This document shows, one piece after another, positions 22,772 to 34,993 of a DNA stretch of 64,000 nucleotides (the stretch's first letter is position 1; the number at the start of each line of letters is the position of its first letter). Below the pieces are notes generated by a model. That model did not search any database and was not told the origin of the DNA. It saw only the letters and a program-made list of their open reading frames with translations. The translations under genes were made by a program, and so were the position numbers. Source of the DNA: Apostichopus japonicus (taxonomy: Eukaryota; Echinodermata; Holothuroidea; Aspidochirotida; Stichopodidae); the NCBI RefSeq assembly GCF_037975245.1, contig NC_092576.1:17814111-17878110 (forward strand), given 5' to 3'.

Positions 22772-22860
22772 AGCCAATTCCCAAAGTCATCAGAAGAAAA
22801 CAATGGACCACCCATGAGCGTGCAGCAGTCCATCGGCATTTAGGACAATACTTTGCATGA
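22772..22860 (+). CDS. terminal exon of the same gene, W-T-x-x-E-R-x-A-V motif
   Basis: A polypyrimidine tract and AG at 22770-22771 open a frame in the right phase. It encodes P-I-P-K-V-I-R-R-K-Q-W-T-T-H-E-R-A-A-V-H and ends L-G-Q-Y-F-A with TGA at 22858-22860. The W-[ST]-x-x-E-x-x-A-V pattern after a basic stretch resembles C-termini I associate with uncharacterised, transposon-rich animal protein families. That is memory-based and weak. An AATAAA at about 23,372 is a plausible polyadenylation signal. Confidence 0.55.
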
Positions 22861-23399
22861 AGGTTGCATGGATAGTAAACTGCAGAGTCTGAAACCCTAC
22901 CTTCCTAACCGACGATGGACTAATATTAAAGATTAAATCAGAAACAAAATGTATTTTATTGCAAGAAAGGGACAGGAAAGCTTTGTACAAATGTAAGGAG
23001 CTCATATGCGGAGCTATTAATTTCAGACTGCAACCTGCAAGAAGTTATTATCAGGGTTCAGGGAATTTGACTGCATTTAAGAAATGAGTTTTGGACACTA
23101 GGTCACTAAAATACGCTTAAAAGGGGTATTCATCATTTTGAAGTCATTGTTACTGAAGGATTAACTCCCTTTTGAAACGTTACGCAATGACCACTCCCAT
23201 GTATGGTTAGTCACTGAATTTCACTGGTAGTTGAATCAACCTGAGGCTCCTTTGTTTGTCACTTATGTCACACTTTTCAGTGGTTTTGTTTTTGTTATAC
23301 ATAACTTAATGCATTGGTCTTTTGGGTTTACTGAAAGTTGCTGTTTTGTTATATGCTTATTTTGTGGTTTAAGTAAAATAAAGTGGGTCAAACTCAGAA

Positions 23400-24000
23400 A
23401 ATAATCTTGTCCTTGTGCATGTCTTGACTCAATGTGGAAGCACTAATATGTGAGGTAATGTTGAGATGATCTCTTGCAAAGCCAGAGTATTATGCTATAT
23501 TGTTCAATTTGTTAATGAAAACTCATTTATATTAGATTTATCTCTTGGGTAAATTATAGTTTTGTGGAATTGTACATTCTCATCCAATCAAAGGAAAATA
23601 ATCAGCCATTTTTTTTTCTAAACATCTAGCTCAGTTGACAGTTAACATCTTGTTTCAAAATTACTCATAAGACCCCAACCCATCTACCCACTTTAATACT
23701 ACAAGATAGCAGTGTGAGCACCAATGAAAAACAAAAAGTCAACGTGGGATATGTCATATTGTTCCTCGCAGTTACATTGGGGATATATATGTTTAACCCC
23801 AGTCCCATGTCAAACACAAACAAATTGTGTCATCCCCACTTTGCACGTAAAGGTTCAAACCAAGAAAACAAAGCTTCTCTTCCTTCTCAATATGATGACA
23901 TGCAATACCAGCCTGTATTCGTCATAAAATGCGAAAAACATCATTAAAAATTTGCTCAGAACGGAAGTCCCCATTTTGCATTAATACAACTTGCTTCCCC
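23400..24000. other. unit A-specific sequence with no recognisable gene
   Basis: This lies downstream of the probable polyadenylation site of the plus-strand gene. It is absent from the B/C junction. Two overlapping open frames at 23,714-23,947 have no recognisable features. Confidence 0.4.
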
Positions 24001-24219
24001 AGTAGGCGCCGTAAACGCGTATGCGTGTGTGTGTGTGTCTGTGTATGTGTTTTGTAACTGTAATGGATAAAAAGGCTATCAGGAAAGGATATTATATTCA
24101 TGAAATGTATGCTTGAGCCAATCCTATGTATCTGCAGACTATTTGTAATAGACGTGTAGGCTGCGGTAGGCTGCGGTAGTTGTATGCAGAAACTTAGTTT
24201 TGCTAATAAATGTTTCTAT

Positions 24220-24525
24220 CATGGCAGGTTAGGCAAATGAATCAATGTTACAAACTGAATTAGTAATAAATATATATTGCTGAGATGAAAACAAATCTTA
24301 TTTATGTGCTTGTTTTTAATACGTTCTTCTTACTTGACTTTAGTAGGTCGGAGAGAGCAACGGTAGTCTTGATGAAGAAAGCAAACCTGCTATTATGACA
24401 GGTTAGACAAATGAATCAAAATCACAAACTTGATTAGTAAATAATATATATTGCTGAGATGAAGAACTTACAATTTTTCTTGTTTTCAATACGTACTTTT
24501 CGACTTGAGTTTAGTAGGTCGGTAA
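24220..24525. repeat. tandem duplication of about 165 bp at the A/B junction
   Basis: Two copies share ACAGGTTAGACAAATGAATC, then ATATATTGCTGAGATGAA, and end TTTAGTAGGTCGG (near 24,350 and 24,520). The B/C junction has the same pair at 53,307-53,590. The word GGTAGTCTTRATGAAGAA recurs after each copy and at every unit head. Confidence 0.7.
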
Positions 24526-26711
24526 CGTAATGTCGGTCCCCGGGCACCGACAAATCTAACAACTACAAAATAACTCAATAGACTGACAAACGCAAAGAGA
24601 ACTGCATCACGTAAATTGTTTTCTTGGTCTGCTTGGAATGTACCACGCTTGGAACTTATATAGAATGAATAACATAACATGCAAATTTATATATTAACAT
24701 ATATAAGCAAAAGATCCTTATCAATGGAATATTCGTATTCAACATGTGAGAGCGTCGGTAGTCTTAATGAAGAAAGCAAAACTGAAACTAACATTCGCGA
24801 CAGAACGGAACTGACAGTCATCAACTGCACGCACGATTAGCATACAAGGCTGACATACAACGTTAGCATACAATGTTAGCGTACAAGGTTGACATACAAC
24901 GTTAGTATACAAGGTTGAAACTATTTAAATGAATAGCCTATGTAATCATGGTCGTTAAATTAAAAACGTAGTTTTTCTTTTCGTTTTGCGCTTCCTTCTC
25001 TAATCAACTTCCTCGTTTACTTTTCAGAAAACACTGTAAGAACAAAAATTAAACAAACTAAAGAAGCAAATGTTCATCACAGTGTGAAACATCAAAAACC
25101 AAAACAGAATAAATACTTATAAAAAAACTCGAATCCTAATCATTTGTCAATTATCATACAAAAACACACACCTCATACACACAGATTCAAATCATGTAAA
25201 TATCGACATTTGATGCAAAAGGATGTCATATTTGTTAACGATATATTTAACCCTAATGGTAACTTTCTACTTGTGGAGAGAAATCTTTGGAGAAATCCTC
25301 TGTAATTGACATTGACCATCTGGAATATCATGGCATAGTAAATCTAGTTTAGTCATCGTAATCTTGGAAATTGGTCTTTAATCAAATTAATTACAAGCAT
25401 TTGTAATCCTGTTAATAGTTTTAACAATGTTCAATTGTCTGGCTGTGTATTCGAGAGTTCATCAATCTACGATCGTTTACTCCAGTCATCGTGTCATCCA
25501 TAACGTAAATGTTACTCTAAGTGTTCGGAAACAACTTATCCTTACAAGAGAAATGTTGAATGTTTACTTCATTATTCCTTTTAATTGATGTTGTTCCATT
25601 GACGTTCCTGTTCGATGGTTTCAGTATCGTCTGTTTCACATAAACATTCGCACAGACAGATAAATACATTAACATGTTTTCAACGTTAAGCAAATAAAAG
25701 AACTCACATCAGTAAAGGTAGCATGGATTATTATAAACATCATTTTGCTTTACAATGTATTTCAAAGAAATATGTTGGACTGTAACTGAGAAAAGGATTG
25801 GTGTCCTTGGTTTAACTTGCCTCAACTTTTCTATTTAGCTGATGTTGACATGAACAAATGTTAAAGTCTTACTTCCATTATTTTTTCTCTGCCTTCAAGT
25901 ACAAATGATTTTTTTCTTTCTACATTGACTCTTCATTATATGAACAACAAAGAGCAAAAAAATCCACTCATATGATACAGAAAACGCTGTAATAATAAAA
26001 AGTGAAAGAAATACAAAGGCAATTACATCATGCAGTAACAAAGAGAGATAAAATAATAAATAAAACTTAAAATATGTAATGTGTATAGACGAATTAATTT
26101 TGAACACTGTTTCCAGGCCGACCACAGTACACTTCGGTACATAATCACGGTGCAAAGCACATTCGATGACTTCAGTCATATACAAATTATTAGAATGGTG
26201 TGCGTCTGTATATGTTCTCAAGTTGTGAATATGAAATGATAGCTTTTTATAGGGCAATGACTTAAGATATACTGTACATAGGGAAGTCGTTAGAATGAAG
26301 TACATGGTTGAGTACAGATTTGTAGGGGATTCTGGAAGACATCGTGTTCGAAAAAAAAGAGTACATTATGTTGTACCCTGCAGGGGCCCATGTGTATAGA
26401 GTTGATCAAATGACTTAAGACCGATGACTATAATATCAAAGGACACTCAGTTATCATGGAAAAAGAAGTCATTGACACCAAATAATAAAAATATCGCTAT
26501 TTGAAAAGACCGTCTAAAAGATAACTTGGTTCACATTCAGTCTAACTATTTTCAATCAACAACATGATTTTAACATTTGCTTTATTTATTCGGTTTGCTT
26601 AAGAAACAAATATGTAACCACTGAGTAGTATAGTTTTAAAAAAAAATGGAGAAGAGAAAAAAACAGAGAAAAAAGAGCGAATGAAGAGATTTCTCTTTCC
26701 GTACGTCTCCA

Positions 26712-26924
26712 TCAATAGTAGTAGCCATAGGCGGGGATGTCGGCGGCGACGTTGTCGACCGTGTTATAGACGGAGGCACGGGCGGTCATGAGTTTAATGC
26801 CAAATACCACGACAACAACGATCAAAATAATACCGATACCAAGGGAGATCATCGACCACAACTTAGCACATGCAGAGGCTTGCTCGGCACCTTGTATGTC
26901 ACCAGTACTGAAAAGAAATCCCAC
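26712..26924 (-). CDS. gene B exon 4, second half of CD225 domain and C-terminus
   Basis: Seventy codons plus a TGA stop (26714-26712). The loop [14 protein letters not shown] is retained and the second membrane helix is strongly hydrophobic (I-I-L-I-V-V-V-V-V). The tail after the helix is longer than in A or C and unrelated to them in its last 25 residues. Confidence 0.88.
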   Translation of the reverse strand: MGFLFSTGDIQGAEQASACAKLWSMISLGIGIILIVVVVVFGIKLMTARASVYNTVDNVAADIPAYGYYY

Positions 26925-29900
26925 CTTGACAAGAAATAAACATGGAAAGATATCAATAGACATTTGATCACTTGAAATGGAAGACGGGTATAGCTGTCCC
27001 TGAGATATGATATACCTGCGTGTACCTGCCCACACTTACTTTAATGGACATGTTTTATGCCATTAACATCACACAGGGTTGTAGCCACAATTATCATGCG
27101 AACATGTACCTTCTCCCTCCTCATAGTAGATGCCGTACATATATATAACACACGCACGCAAAGTCGTATAAACAAATGGGGTTAAAATGATAACGCTGAT
27201 AACACCACTTTGCAAAATGAAAAACCATATATCAGTATAATGATTCTCAAAGAAAATTTGCCATCCCCCACCCTGACACTACAAAGGTAGGCTTCGCTCC
27301 TGCATGGACCAACCTTCCCTCCCACTACCAATTTCACAATAAAAAACAACATATCAAACTGGGTATATGGGGCTAATTTGAGGTTCCTTTTTCCAAAATT
27401 AAAATGATAATACCATACTCTTTGATTAATATATACATCGATCATCTGGGATCATATATACTACTATTGAATTGGAAATAAAAACTTATGCATAATTAAC
27501 AAAGGTTTAGTAAAGTTTTTATTTTTTGGTGGAAGAAGTTGGGGATAGGTTGGGAACGGTGGGGGGATGGAAGGGTCTGACCTTTTAAGACTTTCTCATG
27601 TTAAAGGTGACAACTACAGCTGTGTCAGTGATACCTCCCGAGGGTGGCAGTAAAATGTTTGAGCAATGGGTGACCATTTTTCCCGAGCATATTTAGGTGC
27701 AACACTGAAGGTATTTAATGTAGGAAACCAAACATAGGGTTACAAATCTAATCATTCTGTACTAGCCAGGAATATGCTAGAATGGCAATGATCGTCATGA
27801 TATACTTACTCTAGATGCACATAAAATAGCCACGATACCAGCAGGTGGGAAACAGAAAATGGTGACCAGCGTTGCAAATACCGAATAGTCTTTAGGTTGT
27901 TCCTGGGTTGTACGAACAATTGTACCAGGAGCAGGCTGCAGGCTGTTGAACTATATTACGGGAAATATAGCAAGATTAACAACTTTTAATAGCAAACTAT
28001 ATATGTAACAAATAACATCGGGGTACTATCGGCCATTATTTTATCATAACAGTTTCATGTCTGTAACAGTGTTATGATGTCATAAATAACCGATGTTGAG
28101 TAATATTGCTATGATCTCATACAAACACACTTCCCCACATTCCAGCTCGCTTTAAACGACACAAGGGCCATATTCCCACGTGTTCAAATCCTGTACCCTC
28201 CCGTGTTATGCTGGTATGGAGTAAAAAAATGCCAATCAAACGGAGCTTCATTTATAACCTAAGTGAGCCAAGTACTATAATATCGAAAACTATGTAACTT
28301 TACATAGGTTGCAATCCCGTTTTTGTTGTTTTTAAAGGAGAGCCAAACGTTCCACTGCAGTGATCATATTATACTGGTCAACTTTGTTTGTTTGTTTACT
28401 TACCCCCTCTAATAAGCCTCTGGCTAGAGTAATCCAGATTACATTGATGGAATTTTTGATCAGTAGCACTTTATAAAGTTTCTATACACATGCTAATTAG
28501 GGTACCATTGAAAGTATCTAGGCTGGTATATTAGTTCGTATGGCCACTCACTCTCTTCCCCACATGGTCTACAGACAGTTAAGATATGATAACGGTTATA
28601 AATATCTCGGCCTTTTGGCTAAGATCATGTATAGTATCCGTTCCCTTTCGATGGGAATGGTGATGCACACCCGACGATTATCACACAGTCACAGTCCCGA
28701 TGCAAGGAGACTGGGTTGAGAGCTGATCAGTCGTTCGGTAGTTTGGTTTTCGTGCTCAGGTTCTTTCCTGGACGACTTTTTCTTAAAAAGTAGTTATACA
28801 TATCCTTTACCTTACACATTGCAGTTACTCGGGGCATGTTAAGAGAGTGGTTACATGACAGGGTGGATATTACATTCATATTTGTATTGCCTTTCTTATT
28901 AGGAGTGATTACGTGTTTTAGTCTGCATCGTATTTATTCGGTAGATCTACCTCGCGCTAGCGCTATAGCTGCAAAGCCATTATATTTTGACCATATACAG
29001 CTCACACGTTTAGGCCATTTACTGGTAACTGGGGAGTTGAGTTCGTGAATTGAAATAGTCAGAGGGGCGACTGGGTCGTCTGAGGATCATTAAGAACATA
29101 GTTGTCGAGAGTAAGTATAACATAAAACTATATTTAACCTCTTCACCATGACTTTGGAAAACTGCATTAAGATGTCAAGTGTTGTGTGGGAATATCTACA
29201 AAAATATTAGCATTTAATAGTATATCAGAAGTATCGCGACTAACGTGATTATTAGCTAGTAATATTTGATACTAACATGCCGAAGACAGAGAAAAAGATG
29301 AAAAGGCGTAAACCTAAATGTGTATATATATATTCAAGAGTATCGTAACAGTAGCACGCCTATATACTACAACAAATGCACATATATGTTCAACGTATCT
29401 CACATAAATGTTCAAATATATTGCGCTTATTATGATGAAAGTATTTCTCCAAGATAAGTAGACTATCACGGCTATGTGTTTAAAGGTATGGCGCTTATAG
29501 GTTCCAAACTATCTCGTTCTTTTTCTGTCTTCGACATGTGAATTGATGCCACGCCTAAGTGTAACTCCTTTTCAGGTTTCGATTGTACAAAACATTAGGC
29601 TCTCCGTTGTTTCCTTTGACAGTTACGCTGGCTTGAAAAGTTGGTAAAGAACTTTAAAAGACGCTATTTAAACAAGTCCTGAGGTCGTCAGCGTAATTAT
29701 AAAGCTGTGGAAGTAATAAGTTTTGTACAACGACATAAATGGGGTCGATATATTGAGATATGAATTGAAAATATGCTGTTATCATGTTTGACAATACTGC
29801 TTATACCAAACGTTACAATATCTGTTTTTGAACATTCCTTTAAAAGATACAATCTAAAAAAAAATATTTTCATTGCTTGTAGCGCTGCCTTCATTTTCTC

Positions 29901-32900
29901 CATAGTTATCATCAGTTCTATACGTACCACTGTAAATTGCTGTTGTTGAGGCAGAAAACCCTGTTGAGGCAGATAACCTTGTTGAGGCAGATAACCTTGA
30001 TGAGGCGGATAACCTTGATCTGGAAGTAATAAAGTTGAGTGGTAACGTCGTTTCAGTGCATTTGTTGACCAAACTGTCAAAGACATCTTTCCTCGTGTAT
30101 TGGAAATACATTAAAATGATGACAACTGCTTTACAATGTTCCAAAGTTCATCTTTGCAGCAAGTGGATGCGAACAGACAACTACTATGGGTGATTGACAA
30201 ATAATTGAAGTTCAACGCTTCACATCAACTTTGGATGATATTGATGATTTTCACTCACTCATGGCGTCACTTTGTTTCTGGTTATGATATTTTGTTCGCA
30301 TTTAATTTAGAAGTCAATGTCAATGTTCTTTACCCAAAACTTGATAGGAAATCAAAATAATGTTATGGTCTCAAATAACACTATTGCAATCCAAAGACAA
30401 AAACGGTATTTAATGTCATTCAAGGATGCTAGTCGTGTTGGAATTAATGTCGTACTTTGAGCTATCTTGTTTCATGAACACTATTACTTTCGATCAAGTG
30501 AATTCACTTCTTTATACCTATGCCAATCCGTGTTGATACAATTTTCCATACCCATTGAGGAAATTAAGTCAATTTCGTAGAACCAGCAGAAACAGATTAT
30601 CACAACTTACAAGCATATGCTGAAGTGTACACACCAGCTTTTACTTCAACTAAACACACCCCTCTTTCTTCTACTCATTTAGTCTCATAGTATGAAGAAA
30701 TTGATGGTGGATTCTTGAAATATCCAACACGAATGATTATTGGCCTGCATGATTTTCCAAGCTAATGTGACATAATCCAAATATGTTAAAAACCACTAGG
30801 CCTACAGTGCCTTTCCATATCAAACCAAATTTTGCTTTGCCTTCCTTTCACTGTTTACAGTGTGGGGTGTACTAAATACACTTCAGCAATAAAAGCTCAC
30901 ATGTGTGTGCGTGCTTTATGCATATTTCATATACATCACTGTCGCCAACTTCAAAGCCAAGCCAACTTCTAAAACAATTAGTAAGATATACAAATGAGGT
31001 TGCATATATAAAATCAATTCTACGGGCGTGTTAATGGTGCATTGAATGTCTCGTTAAAAGAAGGGAATAAAGCCTAAGGGAGTGGTATAGTTTGTATGTA
31101 CCCAAATTATGCATTTGAGGAATCATTTAGTTACGACTTCCTTTTCAATTCTAGGATTTATAAGAGGAAACAAAGTCGACCTCTTGTACATAATTTCCGG
31201 CCTACAAATCGGTGTTTTTCAAGACCGGAGATTACATATTGACGATCAAACATAGTGTTCCGTCTTAGAAACTAAATGCAGTGTTACTTATTGTTACGAC
31301 CAAAAAGGCGACACAAAATTCACTCAAAAACTAACTTACCTTGAATATTCTTGCTATAATCATTCCACCGTTTTTCAATATTAAATTATAGTCTATCTGT
31401 AATTTGTAACGCTATTATCCTACTCCTAGACTAGGCTCGGTAGCGTGATGATGCCAATATAGTTTTAACTATTTTTCTTTAGCCAACCTCGCCCATCCCG
31501 TTTAGTATGTATAATTTGTTATGTTACAAAATGTATGTGTATGTGATTTTGCAACGCCTTACGTGATACACGTAAAGTACTGCGTTAACAGTCAATGTGA
31601 TGCACTGTACTGTGAAAAGATTGACTATGCATTGCTAATCTTACAATATGAATTTTCAGTGTGAAATCAATAATTAAAAAAATGCAAAAGACAGGTTAAT
31701 ATAGTCATGCTTGTTATACAATAGGAAGTTTGAAATATTCAGCCAAATATTACCATAATTCCCCAACAAGTTGTGACATACTGTAATTATCAATATTTTA
31801 AGATTGACTGTATTGAACTAGGATGACATGCTTTCACAGAAAGTATTCATATTATAATGATACATTCACTTCTAAGGTGGATACTTGACGTCAAATGTTC
31901 GAACGAAACAGTCAGGTGTGGAGGCAGAAGAGCGGTTATATGTCTTGACTTAAAATAATTCTAAAAATATATTCCCGAAACAAGGGCGTCTGGGGTGTGC
32001 CACCATGAAACTAAAACTGTTTAAACGATTGCATTGACGGAGTCTCTATACGTGCCTGTACATGCTTAACACAAGATATTGCAATATAGACCTAACGGTT
32101 AATTTAATCATACGCACTTACTTATTATTGCACTACTTATAATATACTAAGATAGTTGAAAGTTAAGAGAAGTGCTCTTTAATTACCTCAATATGTAGTT
32201 AAACCACATACAAATATACACTGTCATTAAAAATACATACAAATACACCTGTATTTCAGGCCATTCCTACAAATACACATGCAGTTAAAGCCATACCTAC
32301 AACTACACATGTAGTTAAGCCATACATACTAATACACTGTAGTTAAGCCACACCTGGTACAGCATACACTGTAGTTAAGCCATACTTTTTTTTAAAAAAG
32401 TCACCCAGGAAAGAACCTTGGCACGAAAACCAAACTACCGAACGACTGATGCGCTCTCAACCACAGTTTCCTTGTATCGAGACTGTAATTACGTGATCAT
32501 CGTCGAGTTAAACCATACCTGGTACAACATACAAACACATATAACAGTTCAGGTGTAAGCAATTGTTTGGCATCCTCCTCTGTACAATGAAGTGTGATAT
32601 AACTGCATGATGAACGTAGTCTACAGGCTAGTCATGTGTATTAAGTTTTAAGTATTAAAATATTCCTTTCATTCATCGTCCCTGCAATCGTCATTAATAG
32701 TTGTTTCCCGTAGTCACGGAGTCATATGTCTGAAGTGCAGTTCTCCGCCTAGTATCCAGTGGCAGAGCCAAGGTTTCGCCTTTTGCACTGAACAGGGCCT
32801 GTCATTGTATGTTACATACCATATGTACAATATCTACAATATTACGTGGTATAAGTTATGTACCGTTAAGTAACTAACTACACTTGATTTATTCAGCTAT

Positions 32901-33001
32901 TATGAACAGTTTTGCGATATTATATTCATAAAGGAGTTCAAATTAACTACTTTTATCAGCGTCTTCACTATCTCTGTTCTATTAACAAACTTACCAGTCA
33001 T
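26712..33001 (-). CDS. CD225/dispanin (IFITM-like) proline-rich transmembrane protein, gene B (4 exons)
   Basis: This is the minus-strand paralogue in the middle unit. Its coding exons are 33001-32995, 30019-29928, 27950-27810 and 26924-26712, with consensus splice sites and consistent phases, predicting 150 residues. It is the most diverged copy. The proline-rich exon keeps only about four repeats, some turned to L-P-Q-Q. The first membrane segment has F-C-F-P-P-A-G in place of F-C-F-W-P-T-G and ends C-A-S-R instead of A-A-K. The second helix is a run of I, L and V, followed by a longer basic-then-tyrosine-rich tail ending A-Y-G-Y-Y-Y. The frame is open throughout, so it is probably functional, but altered key residues could mean changed trafficking. 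An AATAAA lies about 126 bp past the stop (26586-26581). Intron 2 contains an approximately 0.8-kb insert with a U2-like head. Confidence 0.8.
27810..27950 (-). CDS. gene B exon 3, first half of CD225 domain
   Basis: A 141-nt, phase 0/0 exon with an AG acceptor and GTAAGT donor (27809-27804). Relative to A and C it lacks four codons near its start and has several non-conservative changes (F-C-F-P-P-A-G, C-A-S-R). Confidence 0.82.
28357..29143 (+). mobile_element. insert of about 0.8 kb in intron 2 of gene B, with U2-snRNA-like SINE
   Basis: Units A and C read straight through this site (about 3,572 and 57,660), so the block is an insertion in B. It contains a 190-bp element (28,602-28,792) whose head matches the 5' end of U2 snRNA (TCTCGGCCTTTTGGCTAAGA, then ATAGTATCCGTTC). 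A non-U2 body follows. A 70-codon frame at 28,836-29,048 has a hydrophobic segment but no recognised family. The outer ends show no clear inverted repeats. Confidence 0.6.
29928..30019 (-). CDS. gene B exon 2, shortened proline-rich repeats
   Basis: A 92-nt exon with an AG acceptor just above 30019 and a GTACGT donor at 29927-29922. It lacks the P-P-P-Y-D-N-K-S-G segment of the other two copies and keeps about four repeats (Y-P-P-H-Q-G, then Y-L-P-Q-Q-G). Contraction of the 15-18 nt coding repeat explains the shorter protein. Confidence 0.78.
32200..32385. repeat. minisatellite of about 30 bp, expanded in unit B
   Basis: There are about five irregular copies containing ACACTGTAGTTAAGCCATAC. 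Unit A (16,160-16,195) and unit C (63,020-63,055) have one or two. Confidence 0.65.
32386..32506 (-). mobile_element. 5'-truncated copy of the U2-headed SINE
   Basis: Read on the minus strand, this matches the body of the element at 28,670-28,792 (GAGAGC, ATCAGTCGTTCGGTAGTTTG, GGTTCTTTCCTGG). It ends in an A-rich tail and lacks the U2-like head. It is bracketed by GTTAAGCCATAC (32374-32385) and GTTAAACCATAC (32507-32518), a probable target-site duplication, although the surroundings also repeat this word. Confidence 0.68.
32995..33001 (-). CDS. gene B coding exon 1 (ATG ACT G)
   Basis: The same seven-base coding exon and GTAAGT donor as in units A and C. It joins in phase to the AT at 30019, giving M-T-D-Q-G-Y. 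Conservation of this tiny exon in the most diverged copy is the best support for it. Confidence 0.72.
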
Positions 33002-33175
33002 AATGAATAATGTCCTTGCACTCAGTAAAACCTGCCAATTGGTGAGAACCGAGCTTACGCTGCAGGTGTGTAATAGTAATGTAACATACAACCGGGATAC
33101 TCGCTATCGTTATCTGAAAGCACCCTAAAGCAGAAATACATTTGTCTTGGGACACTGATGGTTCAGTTTGAGAAG
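33002..33175 (-). promoter_or_regulatory. putative promoter/5' UTR of gene B, shortened
   Basis: It aligns with the A and C promoter regions on both sides, but a stretch of about 70 bp in A is replaced by about 36 diverged bases. This removes the GTGAAAGAAAAT-like string. Confidence 0.3.
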
Positions 33176-34411
33176 ACGTTATTGTAGTTGTCTTAAGATA
33201 TTGTCATTTGCAATAAGGATGTAGTTTTGCTGGCGCGTATCCAGGATTTTCTAATCCGGAAGGGGGGGGGGGGAGCCAATTACTATCTAAGCGGAGCGCC
33301 ACCATTAGGTTTGCGTGCAGCGTACAATAACATTTCTGGTTTTGAAAACCCTCAGATCACCGGAAATGGCACTTCTCGTGCTTGAAAATGACCGACCAGA
33401 TGTACCCTTTGCATGAGAACCAAGTTTTTCCCAATAGTTTTTTTTTTCCATCCATAAACTATTTGAAGATTGTCACCAGTCACGCATCATGTTCGACCTT
33501 ATCGCATCTCCTTTGAATCTTTGCTTTTGTAGGTCATTCTACGTCGCGCCCCACAATACCCGTTAGCCCCACTTTTCAAGGTTTTCCTCGTGAATAAATT
33601 CACTTCAAAACATTCTTACTGCACAAAATTCCATCTATGGACAACAAATATAGATAACAAAACCTTCAATCCCTAACAGACCGGTCAAAATTGCACGAGT
33701 AGAGGGAAATATAATTAAGAATGTTGGTGAGGGAATTTTCGAAACTTCAGACACAGTGTATTTACTGGTGTACAAATATTAAAACCTCTTAATAATAACG
33801 GCTAATATAAACTTCGTTGAAGGAAATAAAAGTACCAGATATTTCCGAAACCGAACACTACACATATAGACAGTTAGGAGGCTGTTCATCCTGGAACGCA
33901 ATTTTCATGCTCACTGATATGATGTGATATTTGCTGTTTGCTTAACAAATTCGAATAATTGAAATGAGACTGAAATAAATAACTTTTAGCTGTTTATTGT
34001 GCAATATCCAACATTGTTTTCATTTCGAAAGACGCAGTTTCAAGTTTATTACACAATGTTTCGATTCTCTATCTGCCTTCAGTTTAGGGAAGATCTTGTG
34101 ATTTTCATCTTTTTATATCGCTAGATATCAGTAGCTTAGCCACGGGGGTGGCGTGGGAGGAGAGCGAAAGCCCCCATGAAAGCTTATCGTCCCCCAGTCG
34201 CCCTCCCCGGTGAGATTTTGGGTGACGAAAGAAAATTACATGTGCAAAAAATGTATTGTTGGTCTGAATAGTCTCGAATCTCCATGATAACCACTCATGA
34301 ACGACCCTTCGACCGCGGACCGACAGTAGGCTATAGTTGCTGGAAAACCTGACGTGACATAGCGCATAAGCCGAGAAGACATCTACAGTAGTCGCACTGT
34401 ACTGAAAACGC

Positions 34412-34945
34412 ATGTTAGCGACCGTCGAATTATATTATTTAGCTGCATTAGCCAAGGAAAACGAGAAATTAACAAGTGACTTAGATCAATACAAATGTGA
34501 ACTCAATTTAATGGAGCAATATTCTCGACGCAACTGTATTCGCATTTTCGGTATTCCAGAGAGTACAGGCGAAAATACCGATCAAATTATTACAAAACTT
34601 GCCGAGGAAAAACTTGGTGTTGATCTCAAACTGTCCGACATCGATAGGAGCCATCGTATTGGAAAACCCAACGGAAAAGGATCAAGATCAATCATAATGA
34701 AATTCACCAACTACAACATAAAGTCACGTGTGCTAAGAGCAAGACGCAAACTGAAATCATCGGGCATCGGCATCCAGGAGGACCTGACTGCCAGAAACAA
34801 GGCACTCTTACAGAAGGTCAAAGACCATCTCCGTGTCTCATCCGCCTGGACCATAGATGGACGGATTTTTGCCTTAACAAAATCTGCATATGGAGTTGAA
34901 CTGAACAAACGAATTAATGGATTGAATGACTTGAATAATTTGTAG
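34412..34945 (+). pseudogene. LINE ORF1 (nucleic-acid-binding protein), 5'-truncated
   Basis: 177 codons. The start of the coiled coil is missing, since usual ORF1 proteins of this type are longer at the N-terminus. The RRM-like and C-terminal parts (I-Q-E-D-L-T, D-G-R-I-F) are intact and without stops. Confidence 0.7.
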
Positions 34946-34993
34946 TTCAAGAAGTAATTTGTATTTTCTTTATTTCGAGGACACTAGGACCTA

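Larger units (their letters stand above)
1..24340. repeat. tandem segmental duplication, unit A (left end cut by window)
   Basis: Collinear homology with units B and C defines this segment. Position 1 matches 24,746 and 54,033. The blocks 1-4,206, 12,024-12,720 and 14,140-17,770 match both other units, with C partly deleted at its start. The blocks 17,771-18,800, 19,630-20,803 and 24,010-24,340 match B. Everything between those blocks is lineage-specific insertion or deletion. Confidence 0.88.

Noticed and set aside
25895-26305. 136-codon minus-strand open frame downstream of gene B
   Set aside because: The homologous sequence in A and C is not open, composition is AT-rich, and it lies in the 3' flank or UTR of gene B.
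28602-28640. Genuine U2 snRNA gene
   Set aside because: Only the first 35 or so bases match U2. The Sm site and 3' stem-loops are absent, and the body is shared with a truncated dispersed copy.
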